NCBI RefSeq assembly: GCF_030163755.1
Contig: NZ_JASJOE010000002.1
Span: 62,001-126,000 of the forward strand
DNA from: Roseicyclus amphidinii
GTDB taxonomy: Bacteria; Pseudomonadota; Alphaproteobacteria; Rhodobacterales; Rhodobacteraceae
DNA: 64,000 bases
Direction: 5' to 3'
Shown: one piece after another, positions 44,462 through 52,547 of the stretch
Position numbering within the stretch: the stretch's first letter is position 1
Layout: the number at the start of each line of letters is the position of its first letter
Made by a program: the position numbers and the translations under genes
The notes under the pieces: generated by a model
Database searches by the model: none
What the model saw: only the letters and a program-made list of their open reading frames with translations
Told to the model about the DNA's origin: nothing

Positions 44462-45421
44462 ATGACCGATGACACCGGCAGCGCGCTTGCGCCGATCGTG
44501 GTGTTCGCGTTCAACCGGCCCGACCACGTGCGGCAGACCCTGTCGGCACTCACGGCCTGCGCCGAGGCCCGGATGTCGGACCTCCACGTCTTCATCGACG
44601 GTCCAAAATCCCTGCTGGACAAAAGGAAGGTGCGGCAGGTTCACGACGTGGCCAAGGCCGCCTCGGGCGGCTTCCGATCCTGCAACATCGTCACCCGCCC
44701 CGTGAATGTCGGCCTTGCCGAGAACATCATCACCGGGGTGAGCCGCGTGATCGGCGATCGCGGGCGCGTCATCGTGCTCGAGGACGATATCGTCGTCTCC
44801 CCGGACTTCCTGACGGTCATGAACGCGGCCCTTGCGGAATACGCAACCGATACGCGTGTCTGGCACATCTCGGCCCACACCATCATCAACGACACCTCGG
44901 CGCCCGACGCGTTTTTCTTCTGGCGCGTGATGAATTGCTGGGGCTGGGCGACATGGGCGGACCGTTGGGCGCATTACGCGCGCGACCCGCAACGGATCGT
45001 GGACAGCTTCACTCCGGATGACATCCACGCCTTCAACCTAGACGGCCATTACGATTTCTGGAGCCAGGTGCTTGCGAATGCCCGTGGCGACATCAAGACA
45101 TGGGCGGTGTTCTGGTATGCCACGATCTTCCTGAACAAGGGTCTGTGTCTCAACCCCAAGCTGAGTTTCGCAAGAAACGTGGGCTTTGACGGAACCGGGG
45201 TGCATTGCGGAAGCGACCTGAGCTTTCAGGAGGGGCAGGACCTGAACCCCGGTGGGGTCTTCATCGCCCCGGCCGAGGTGGCGGAAGACCGCGAGATGGT
45301 CGAGAAGGTCAAGGACCACTACCGGGCCGCGGCCGCCGTCCCGCGGCGCAGGAATTACACCCCGAAAATCCTTCGCAACATGAAGCTGCCCGCCGCCTTG
45401 CGCAGAGGGCGGCGCAAGTGA
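44462..45421 (+). CDS. Glycosyltransferase, GT-A fold (GNT-I-like)
   Basis: A 319-residue transferase. The N-terminus P-I-V-V-F-A-F-N-R-P-D-H-V and the metal motif V-L-E107-D108-D109-I-V-V-S-P-D-F are like the GNT-I-type glycosyltransferases found in bacterial polysaccharide loci. W-G-W-A-T-W-A-D-R-W is typical of the acceptor side. The C-terminus is basic (R-R-G-R-R-K). GGAGGTGG precedes the ATG at 44462. Probably works on the same exopolysaccharide as the neighbouring transferases. Confidence 0.85.
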   Translation: MTDDTGSALAPIVVFAFNRPDHVRQTLSALTACAEARMSDLHVFIDGPKSLLDKRKVRQVHDVAKAASGGFRSCNIVTRPVNVGLAENIITGVSRVIGDRGRVIVLEDDIVVSPDFLTVMNAALAEYATDTRVWHISAHTIINDTSAPDAFFFWRVMNCWGWATWADRWAHYARDPQRIVDSFTPDDIHAFNLDGHYDFWSQVLANARGDIKTWAVFWYATIFLNKGLCLNPKLSFARNVGFDGTGVHCGSDLSFQEGQDLNPGGVFIAPAEVAEDREMVEKVKDHYRAAAAVPRRRNYTPKILRNMKLPAALRRGRRK

Positions 45422-45517
45422 CGGCCCGGCCGTTCCGCATGACCGCCCCGGCGCTTGACGTGCCGGCCCCCGTGGCCTCGCCGCCTGTTGATTTTGTATC
45501 AGTGAGAGGTCACCCTC

Positions 45518-46813
45518 ATGACCCGCGTTCTCCATGTCTCCACCCATGACCTGACCGGCGGGGCGGCGATTGCCGCCAACCGGTTGCACAAGGCGCTCAC
45601 GGCGCAGGGCGTGGCCTCGCGCATGGCGGTGCGCAGGCGTCGGTCCGAGGACGAGACCGTCCTGCAGATCCGCATGGCTCCGCTGGCGCGGGTCGCCCCG
45701 CGACGCCTTTGGACCAAGCTGGCGCGGCGGATGGGCGGGGAACAGGCGGCCATCGACCGCGCCATCACCAGCGGTCACGCCTATTTCTCGACCCCCTGGG
45801 CTCCCGGCCATGACCTGCGGGCCGCGGCCGCGGGGGCGGATATCGTCAACCTGCACTGGGTGACGGGGTTCCTCGACTACCGGTCCTTCTTTGGCACCCA
45901 TGCCCATGGACAGCCCCTTGTCTGGACCTTGCACGACATGGCCCCGATGACCGGCGGCTGCCACTACGCCCTGAGCTGCGACCGCTTCACCGGTAGCTGC
46001 GGGGCCTGCCCCCTGCTGGGGGGCGGGCGCGAGACCGACCTGAGCCGACGCATCCACGACAGCAAGCGCGAGGCGCTGGCGCGGCTGGCCCCCGAAACGA
46101 CCCGGATCGTCGCGCCAAGCCGCTGGCTGGCGGCCGAGGCGCGGCGCAGCAGCCTATTGTCGCGCTTCGACGTGGAGGTGATCCCGAACGGGCTCGACAT
46201 CGACGGCTTCGCCCCCCGCGACCGCGCGCAGGCGCGCAAGATGCTGGGGCTGCCGCAGGATGACCTCATCCTCCTGTTCGGGGCGCATGGCCTGTCGGAC
46301 CCGCGCAAGGGCATGGATCTTCTGCACGCCGCGCTGGCCGGGGTGGACCGGTCAGCGCGGCCCGTGACCCTTGCCACCCTGGGCGGCGGCAAGGGGCCGG
46401 ACGGCAGCATCGCGCTCGGCCATATCGACGATGTCGGGCGCATGTCCCTTGCCTACAGCGCCGCGGATCTGCTGGTTCTGCCGACCCGAGCAGAGGCCTT
46501 CGGGCAGGTGTTGTCAGAAGCCATGTCCTGCGGCACGCCCTGCGTCTCGTTCCGCGTCGGCGGCGTGCCCGACGTGGTGCGGCACGGACAGACCGGGCTT
46601 TTGGCGGAACCCGAGGATGTCGCGTCGCTCAGGCAGGCCATCGAGACCCTTCTGCACGATGACGTCCTGCGTCAAAGGATGGGCCGCGCCAGCCGCGAGA
46701 TCGCCGTCAGCGAGTTTGCCGACACAAGCATCGCGGGCCGCTACGGCGCGCTCTACGATACCCTGATCGACGCCTCTCGCGCGGTGCAAGGCCGGGCAAC
46801 CCCGTCGCGCTGA
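45518..46813 (+). CDS. Glycosyltransferase family 4 (colanic-acid/WcaC-like)
   Basis: A 431-residue GT-B transferase. It begins T-R-V-L-H-V-S-T-H-D-L-T-G-G-A-A-I-A-A, the WcaC-type donor-domain opening, and has C-P-L-L-G-G-G-R. The sugar-nucleotide site E-A-F-G-Q-V-L-S-E-A-M-S-C-G-T-P is near residues 325-340. It is followed by the short DNA before the small membrane protein. Role: adds a sugar to a polysaccharide or lipid-linked precursor. Confidence 0.88.
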   Translation: MTRVLHVSTHDLTGGAAIAANRLHKALTAQGVASRMAVRRRRSEDETVLQIRMAPLARVAPRRLWTKLARRMGGEQAAIDRAITSGHAYFSTPWAPGHDLRAAAAGADIVNLHWVTGFLDYRSFFGTHAHGQPLVWTLHDMAPMTGGCHYALSCDRFTGSCGACPLLGGGRETDLSRRIHDSKREALARLAPETTRIVAPSRWLAAEARRSSLLSRFDVEVIPNGLDIDGFAPRDRAQARKMLGLPQDDLILLFGAHGLSDPRKGMDLLHAALAGVDRSARPVTLATLGGGKGPDGSIALGHIDDVGRMSLAYSAADLLVLPTRAEAFGQVLSEAMSCGTPCVSFRVGGVPDVVRHGQTGLLAEPEDVASLRQAIETLLHDDVLRQRMGRASREIAVSEFADTSIAGRYGALYDTLIDASRAVQGRATPSR

Positions 46814-47003
46814 GGCATCGCTCCCCGCGCCAGCCCCCCGATGCGCTGTCTGACGGGGCGCGGCAGCATGAAACGTGGCTTTCACGTCACGCAGGGCCGC
46901 AGAGATCGGCCGAGGCCTTGCAGTGCCACCGCTGTTTCAACGATCAGATTCATATGTCATTGCCCACTATCTTGGGCGTCAATCAGCCACCAAGGAGATC
47001 CCC

Positions 47004-47186
47004 ATGAAGACCCTCGTCGCATCCGCTGCGATCACTCTCGCGCTCGCCACCGGCGCAAGCCACGCCGGCGGCGTGGTCGAACCGGTCATGCCGCCCGCGG
47101 TCATCATCGAGGACACCTCGGCGAACACCGGCCATCTGCTCGTCCCGGCGCTTTTCGTGATCTTCGCGCTCGCATCGCTGAACTGA
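47004..47186 (+). CDS. Small secreted or membrane-anchored protein
   Basis: A 60-residue protein with a signal-like N-terminus (M-K-T-L-V-A-S-A-A-I-T-L-A-L-A-T-G-A-S-H-A), then G-G-V-V-E-P-V-M-P-P-A-V-I-I-E-D-T-S and a C-terminal hydrophobic segment (L-L-V-P-A-L-F-V-I-F-A-L-A). This matches a group of tiny Rhodobacteraceae proteins, often misnamed, with an acidic V-I-I-E-x linker and a terminal helix. AAGGAGAT precedes the ATG. Function unknown. Confidence 0.8.
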   Translation: MKTLVASAAITLALATGASHAGGVVEPVMPPAVIIEDTSANTGHLLVPALFVIFALASLN

Positions 47187-47198
47187 CGCCACCTGCAC

Positions 47199-47232
47199 CG
47201 GGCCGGGCCGCGCGCTGTCGCGGCCCGGCCCG
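47199..47232. terminator. Perfect 14-bp GC hairpin between convergent genes
   Basis: Arms 47199-47212 and 47219-47232 (CGGGCCGGGCCGCG and its complement), loop CGCTGT. No T-run. It sits between the small membrane protein and the convergent amidohydrolase and is probably a bidirectional 3'-end structure. Confidence 0.7.
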
Positions 47233-47292
47233 ACAACCTGCCTCGGCACCTTAGCGGCACGCAAGACCGGGTTCCGGTCTGGCGCAACACGC

Positions 47293-48186
47293 TCACTTGA
47301 GATCGTCCTCGTCACCGTCGCGGCGCACCATGTCGGGCACGCCCAATCGGTCGATCAGGCGGTTGGTCTCGCGCTGGACCAGCGCAAGGTTGCTGTCGCG
47401 CACCGTCGGCAGCAGCGCCCGCGCGCGCCGCGTGTCGGCGTAATCCAGTCGCGCGGTGATCAGCTCTTCCTTCAGCCCGGCCTGCGCCAGCACCCGCCCG
47501 AACGGGTCCACGATCCGCGAGCCGCCCCAGAAGTTCAGGTCGCCCTCGCGGCCCACGCGGTTCGTCATCACCACGGGCGCGCCATACATCATCGCGTAGA
47601 ACTGGATCGTGGTCGCCCAGGACAGCGGGTTGTCGAACTCGTCGCCCACCGCCTCGCGCCCGCTTGAAATAGGCGCCGCCAGAAGCGTCGCGCCATGCAG
47701 GAAGGCAAGATGCGCCAGCGCCGGGTTGTAGAGATCGGCACAGATCAGCAAACCCAGCACCCAGTCCTCGGTCATCATGTGCGTGTCCACGAACCGGCCA
47801 TGAGCGTAGTATTTCGTTTCGATCAGCCGCCCGTAGGAGGGCAGGTTGATCTTGCGATGGATGTAGCGCAGGCGGCCGTTCCGCAGCACGGCGGCGGCAT
47901 TGTAGAATTGCGCGCCGCGGGCCTCTTCGACGAAACCGACGATGATCTCCATGTCGCCCGCCGCGCGGCTGAGTTCCAGCAGCCTCGGGTCGTCGCGGGT
48001 CATCACCACGTCGAGCAGCGCCTCGGCCCCGTAATGACCGACGAGCGACAGCTCGGGAAAGACCAGCAGGTCCACCCCCAGCGCCGCGGCCCGCGCGACA
48101 TAGTCGTGGTGCTTGGCGAAATTCGCCGCGAGATCACTGGTGGCCGAGGCGATCTGCGCCGCGCCGATGGTCAGAAAACGGCTCAT
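47293..48186 (-). CDS. Carbon-nitrogen hydrolase (nitrilase superfamily)
   Basis: A 297-residue amidohydrolase. The nitrilase triad is visible: Glu45 (V-F-P-E-L-S), Lys112 (H-R-K-I-N-L-P) and Cys149 (L-L-I-C-A-D-L-Y). The N-terminus T-I-G-A-A-Q-I-A-S is typical. GGAGGGCGG lies before the ATG at 48186. It is 32 bases downstream of the asparagine synthase gene, an unusual pairing that suggests a joint role in making or breaking an amide. Substrate unknown. Confidence 0.88.
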   Translation of the reverse strand: MSRFLTIGAAQIASATSDLAANFAKHHDYVARAAALGVDLLVFPELSLVGHYGAEALLDVVMTRDDPRLLELSRAAGDMEIIVGFVEEARGAQFYNAAAVLRNGRLRYIHRKINLPSYGRLIETKYYAHGRFVDTHMMTEDWVLGLLICADLYNPALAHLAFLHGATLLAAPISSGREAVGDEFDNPLSWATTIQFYAMMYGAPVVMTNRVGREGDLNFWGGSRIVDPFGRVLAQAGLKEELITARLDYADTRRARALLPTVRDSNLALVQRETNRLIDRLGVPDMVRRDGDEDDLK

Positions 48187-48218
48187 GGCCCGCCCTCCCT
48201 GGGTGGTGTCGGACGGCG

Positions 48219-49742
48219 TCAGACAGCCACGCGTTGATCCGTCCAGCTGCCCGCGTTCTGCAGGATGCGCTCGGCATCCTCGAACTGCGCGCGCAGGATG
48301 CGGGTGTATAGCGCGGCCTCGGCCGTGCGGTCGACATGCGCATCGGTCCCGGCCAACCGGCGCAGGGCCTGTTGCAGCGCGTCCACCGTGCCCGATCCTT
48401 CGTCGAACTGCGCCTTCTTGCGCCACACCAGGTCGGCGGGGAGCAGGTCGGCGCAGGCCTTGCGCAGGATCCATTTCTCGGTCGTGGGGCCGGTCGCCTC
48501 GATCGCGTCGGGGTCGGTCCGCCGCATCTTGAGCGCGGCCGGGATGGATTGCGCGAAATCGATCAGGTCGCGGTCAAGGAAGGGCGTCCGCGCCTCGAGG
48601 CTTTCCGACATGGTGACACGGTCCACCCGCTGCAGGTTGATGTTGTGCATCGTGCCGAGCGAGCGCGTCAGCTCGTCGGCCAGCGCGCGCGGGTCGTCGA
48701 CGTAGTCGTGGTGATAGGTGTAGCCGGCGAACAGCTCGTCGGCGCCTTCGCCGGTCAGGACGGCCTTGACCTCGCGCCGGGCGAGACGGGCGGCGAACAG
48801 CGTCGGGATGGCGCTGCGCACAAGGTCCACATCCGCCGACTCGAGGTGGTAGATGACATGCGGCAGCGCCTCGGCAAGATCGTCGGCGGTGAAGACATGC
48901 TCGCGGTGCAGCGACCCGATGTGCCGGGCGACAGCCCGCGCCGCCATGAGGTCGGGCGCGCCCTCGACGCCGACCGCGAATGTCCTGAGCGGGCCGCGCC
49001 CGGTCTCCTGCCGCACCCTCTGCGCGATGGCCGCGATGATCGAACTGTCCAGACCGCCCGACAGGAAGGAGCCGACCTCCACGTCGGCCACCATCCACTT
49101 GGCCACGGCCTCCTCGAGAACCAGCCGCAACTCCTTGGCGGTCTGCGCGATGTCGAGGCCCTCTTCGGCCTCGGCGGCACCGTGCGGTGTGCGATACCAC
49201 TGCCGCCAGCCGTCCCGCGTGTCGTAGAGCCCGCCGGGCGGAATGAACTCGACCGAGGTGACGGGCACCCCGTCAAAGGCCTTCAGCTCCGAGGCAAAGG
49301 CCACACCGTCGCCCAGTCGTGCCATGTAGAGCGGCTTGATCCCCAGCGGATCCCGCGCGGCGATGATCCGGTCGCGGGTCGCCAGAACGAAGGCGAACAT
49401 GCCGTCGAGCCTGCTGATCCAGCGGCTCGCGCCCGAGCGGAAGAGATGCAGGATCGTCTCGCTGTCGCTGGCCGTCTCGAAGGCGCTTTCGCCCAGGATC
49501 GCGCGCAGGTCCTCGTGGTTGTAGATCTCGCCGTTGACCACGAGCAGATCGTCGGTCTGGTGGATCGGTTGCGCGCCATCCTCGGTGCCGATGATCGACA
49601 GCCGGCAATGCGCCATCACGACCGGCGCACCGGGCAAGCGCGCCACGGCCAGTGCATCGGGCCCCCGGTGCGAGATCTGGCGGATCATGCGCCCGGCCAG
49701 ATCCTCGTCGCCGACACCCCAAAGACAGACAAATCCGCACAT
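48219..49742 (-). CDS. Asparagine synthase (glutamine-hydrolysing) family amidotransferase
   Basis: A 507-residue class II amidotransferase. The N-terminal glutaminase has the catalytic Cys2 (M-C-G-F-V-C-L-W-G), R-G-P-D-A and N-G-E-I-Y-N-H. The synthetase domain has S-F-L-S-G-G-L-D-S-S near residue 235 and an AMP-binding region. It is shorter than classical AsnB. Its place among glycosyltransferases and polysaccharide export genes suggests an amidotransferase that modifies a polysaccharide or secreted product rather than free asparagine synthesis, but this is inference. Confidence 0.88.
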   Translation of the reverse strand: MCGFVCLWGVGDEDLAGRMIRQISHRGPDALAVARLPGAPVVMAHCRLSIIGTEDGAQPIHQTDDLLVVNGEIYNHEDLRAILGESAFETASDSETILHLFRSGASRWISRLDGMFAFVLATRDRIIAARDPLGIKPLYMARLGDGVAFASELKAFDGVPVTSVEFIPPGGLYDTRDGWRQWYRTPHGAAEAEEGLDIAQTAKELRLVLEEAVAKWMVADVEVGSFLSGGLDSSIIAAIAQRVRQETGRGPLRTFAVGVEGAPDLMAARAVARHIGSLHREHVFTADDLAEALPHVIYHLESADVDLVRSAIPTLFAARLARREVKAVLTGEGADELFAGYTYHHDYVDDPRALADELTRSLGTMHNINLQRVDRVTMSESLEARTPFLDRDLIDFAQSIPAALKMRRTDPDAIEATGPTTEKWILRKACADLLPADLVWRKKAQFDEGSGTVDALQQALRRLAGTDAHVDRTAEAALYTRILRAQFEDAERILQNAGSWTDQRVAV

Positions 49743-49823
49743 ATTCCCAACCTCATAGCGCTCGCTACGACAAATTCGCACGAATCAAAACCCGAGGAGG
49801 CCGAAAACCCCGAAATATCCCGG

Positions 49824-50177
49824 TCAGACCGGGACGTCGTCATAGCCGCGGGAATGGCCCGATTTCAGGTCCTGCGCGATATCGGTCGAGGCCGTGACCG
49901 TCATCTGCATCAGGCGTGCGGCCTCCTCGGCATAGGTCTGCATGGCCTCGCTCAGGAAGGCTGTCTGAACCTCCACGACCTCGGCCGGAGACGTGCAGGA
50001 CATCAGCGCCGTCTGCGTCTTCAGATCGGCCTGCAACCGCGCCGCCACGAAGCGCGCGCTTTCGGCCATCATGTCCATCCATGCCTGTGCGAACACCGGG
50101 TTCGCCGCCATGAACATCGCCATGCCCGGTGGAAGTTCGGGCCCGGTGTCGGGCTGCGTGGCCTTGGTGCTGGTCAT
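49824..50177 (-). CDS. Phasin-family protein
   Basis: A 117-residue helical protein. The pattern N-P-V-F-A-Q-A-W-M-D-M-M-A-E-S-A-R-F-V-A-A-R-L-Q with T-A-F-L-S-E-A-M-Q-T-Y-A-E-E-A matches phasins, which coat polyhydroxybutyrate granules. This fits the phaAB genes 17 kb away. AGGAGG precedes the ATG at 50177. It lies among EPS genes, so a role elsewhere is possible. The following 50178-50357 interval shows no gene. Confidence 0.75.
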   Translation of the reverse strand: MTSTKATQPDTGPELPPGMAMFMAANPVFAQAWMDMMAESARFVAARLQADLKTQTALMSCTSPAEVVEVQTAFLSEAMQTYAEEAARLMQMTVTASTDIAQDLKSGHSRGYDDVPV

Positions 50178-50357
50178 TGTCGATCCTCCTTCATCGCTGG
50201 CGTCGGCCCTTGCGCGGCACCGATCAAACGATTCTGCCGGACCCTGCCGCCCGGTGCCTTGATCTCCCACAAACCGGCAGGAGAAACTGTTGGTCCGCTC
50301 AAATGGCGACAGGGCAGATGCCGTCAGGGGCCGGACAGCAGCCCGCGCGACCGGCCC

Positions 50358-52547
50358 TCAGCGCCAGATCAGCCCTTCGGTGTCTTCAAGGTTCGAGCGG
50401 TGGTAATCGGTGACCAGCTCGTGCAGCCGCCCGTCGACCGAGAGCCGCGCGCCACCGTCGCGCTGCACCGGACGCAGCGTCGCGGCCCGGTCGGTGCGGC
50501 TGGCGGTGCCGGTGAACCAGCTCATCGGCACGACGATCTCGATCCCCTTGTCGAAGGAGCCTTCGCCGAACTCCTCGAAGGAGACATCCGTCAGGGTGGC
50601 GAAGGCGCCCACGCGCCATCCGTTGTCGAACTCGCGGTCGACGCGAAGCGTGGTCCCCCAGTCGCCGGCAAGGTAGCGGCCGAGGTCGACCTGCCCGGTG
50701 AAGTCGCCCCAGACCGGGAAATAGGCCGAGACATGGCCGGTCGTGACCGAATAGTCCTGCAGCCCGAAGCCGCCGTCGAAGTTCCGCCGCCAGACGCGGT
50801 TCACCTCCAGCCCGAGGCCGAGGCGGCTGTCCACCGGCTGCCACAGCAGCTCGCCCGAAATGCCCGCGAACATCCGTTCGAGGTAGCCCGCACTGAGCCG
50901 CGAATAGAGGTTCCCGCCGAGGTGCCCGTAATGCGCGAAAGTCAGCCGCTCGATGCGCGCCGTGCTGTCGCGGTTGTAGAGCGCCAGCTCGGAGCGCACG
51001 GGGAAGGGGCCGCCCGGCTGGACGCCGTCCACGACGCGCGAGCCCGACAGGTTGCTCAGAACCGGCAGGCGGGCCACGCCTTCGGCGACGAACCCGCGGC
51101 CGAATTCGAGGCGCGCACGGGCCTCGGCCCCGATCGCGCCGCGGATCGGTGCCTCGGGGTCGAACAGGAAGGTCTCGGCATAAGGGGCGATGCCGTAGCT
51201 CAACCGGGTCCATTCGCGCCCCCTGATCCGCATGGTCTGCGGGTCCTGTGCGCGGTCGGGGGCCAGCACCTCGACCGGGCCGAGCGAGGGCAGCGCCACC
51301 GGGGACAGCACCGGCACCGCCTCCAGTTCGGAGCGGCTGACGCGGGCACGGCTGGCATCCGCCCCGTTCACGGTGAAGATGACGTCGAACAGCTCGATCG
51401 AGGCCGGCATCGTCTGCGTCAGGATGCGCAGCACCCGGCCCAGCGCCTGCGCCTCCTGCCCGTAGCGCAGGTTGCGCACGCGCACCGCGACGCGGTCGGG
51501 GTCGATCTGCAGCGTCACCAGCTCCAACCCGCCATCCTCGGCGAACCGCCCTTCGACCGCGTCGCGCAGGTCGTAGGGCGTGCTGGGCACCGTCAACCAA
51601 TCCATGTCGCGGCGCGCCTCGCCCACGGGGCGCTGCGCCAGCGGCCGGGGGACCGCGTAGGAGGTCCGGTCCGGCGCGCCGCGGCCGGGATTGTTGCTGA
51701 ACGACAGGCTGAGGCCGAAGGTGGTGCCGTAAAGGTAATGCGCGCCCAGCCGCCCGACCGACTCGAGGTCATAGGTCAGGCCGAAGTTCCACGGGCTTGC
51801 GATCTCGATCAGCCCCTGCGATGCCTCGTCGGAATAGAGGTCCGAGGAATACTCGACCTGCAGCCGCAGACGGTCGGTCGCCGCGTAGTCGATCCCCCCG
51901 AAAATCGCTGCGTCGCCGCGGAAGAACTGGTCGAAGTTGAACGTCCCGCCCTGGCCCGGTGCCGGTCCCGGCCGCGTGTCGAGACCGAAGGGGTTGGAAA
52001 ACCCCGACCGCTCGCCCAGCCGCCCGAAGCCCAGACCGGCAGTGACGGCAAGCCTGTCTTCCGCACCGAAATGGCGCGTCGCCACGATGTATTCGCTGCT
52101 GTAGATGCCGGTCCCCGCGATGTCGCGGATGCCCACGGCCACGGCGGGCAACCAGTCGCTTTCGCGCAGCACCTGCCAGTGGATGTCGAAGCTGCGGTCG
52201 AGCCGCACATCCTCGACCCCGAAATCCTCGATCCCGGCATAGCGGAGGGTCAGGGTCAGCCGCGGCGTCGCCTGGAAGGCCAGCGTGCCGCGAAAGCTGC
52301 CGTCGAAGAAGGCGGCCGTCACCGCAAGCTCGGCATCGGGCATGACCTGCGCCGTGGGCATGTCGACGAGGCCCGGCAGCCCGTAATAGTTCAGCGTCGG
52401 CTGGCCGATCTCGGCGGCCGTCTGTCCCTGCACCGGCGCGGCCAGAAGGACCGCACAGACCGCACAGGCCACCCGCCCGAGGCCACCTGTCGTGCGCATG
52501 GACCTCCGCGGGCGCATCGGTCCGGGCTTGCGGCCTCGCCCCGTCAT
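50358..52547 (-). CDS. YjbH-domain outer-membrane exopolysaccharide protein
   Basis: A 729-residue protein with a signal peptide (ending A-A-P-V-Q-G-Q) and then a long beta-rich region: N-Y-Y-G-L-P-G-L-V-D-M-P-T-A near the N-terminus, many Tyr/Arg-rich strands, and a C-terminal half ending G-L-I-W-R. This is the YjbH family, large outer-membrane beta-barrel proteins found in exopolysaccharide gene sets. The ATG overlaps the upstream EpsD-like stop by 4 bases. Confidence 0.88.
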   Translation of the reverse strand: MTGRGRKPGPMRPRRSMRTTGGLGRVACAVCAVLLAAPVQGQTAAEIGQPTLNYYGLPGLVDMPTAQVMPDAELAVTAAFFDGSFRGTLAFQATPRLTLTLRYAGIEDFGVEDVRLDRSFDIHWQVLRESDWLPAVAVGIRDIAGTGIYSSEYIVATRHFGAEDRLAVTAGLGFGRLGERSGFSNPFGLDTRPGPAPGQGGTFNFDQFFRGDAAIFGGIDYAATDRLRLQVEYSSDLYSDEASQGLIEIASPWNFGLTYDLESVGRLGAHYLYGTTFGLSLSFSNNPGRGAPDRTSYAVPRPLAQRPVGEARRDMDWLTVPSTPYDLRDAVEGRFAEDGGLELVTLQIDPDRVAVRVRNLRYGQEAQALGRVLRILTQTMPASIELFDVIFTVNGADASRARVSRSELEAVPVLSPVALPSLGPVEVLAPDRAQDPQTMRIRGREWTRLSYGIAPYAETFLFDPEAPIRGAIGAEARARLEFGRGFVAEGVARLPVLSNLSGSRVVDGVQPGGPFPVRSELALYNRDSTARIERLTFAHYGHLGGNLYSRLSAGYLERMFAGISGELLWQPVDSRLGLGLEVNRVWRRNFDGGFGLQDYSVTTGHVSAYFPVWGDFTGQVDLGRYLAGDWGTTLRVDREFDNGWRVGAFATLTDVSFEEFGEGSFDKGIEIVVPMSWFTGTASRTDRAATLRPVQRDGGARLSVDGRLHELVTDYHRSNLEDTEGLIWR

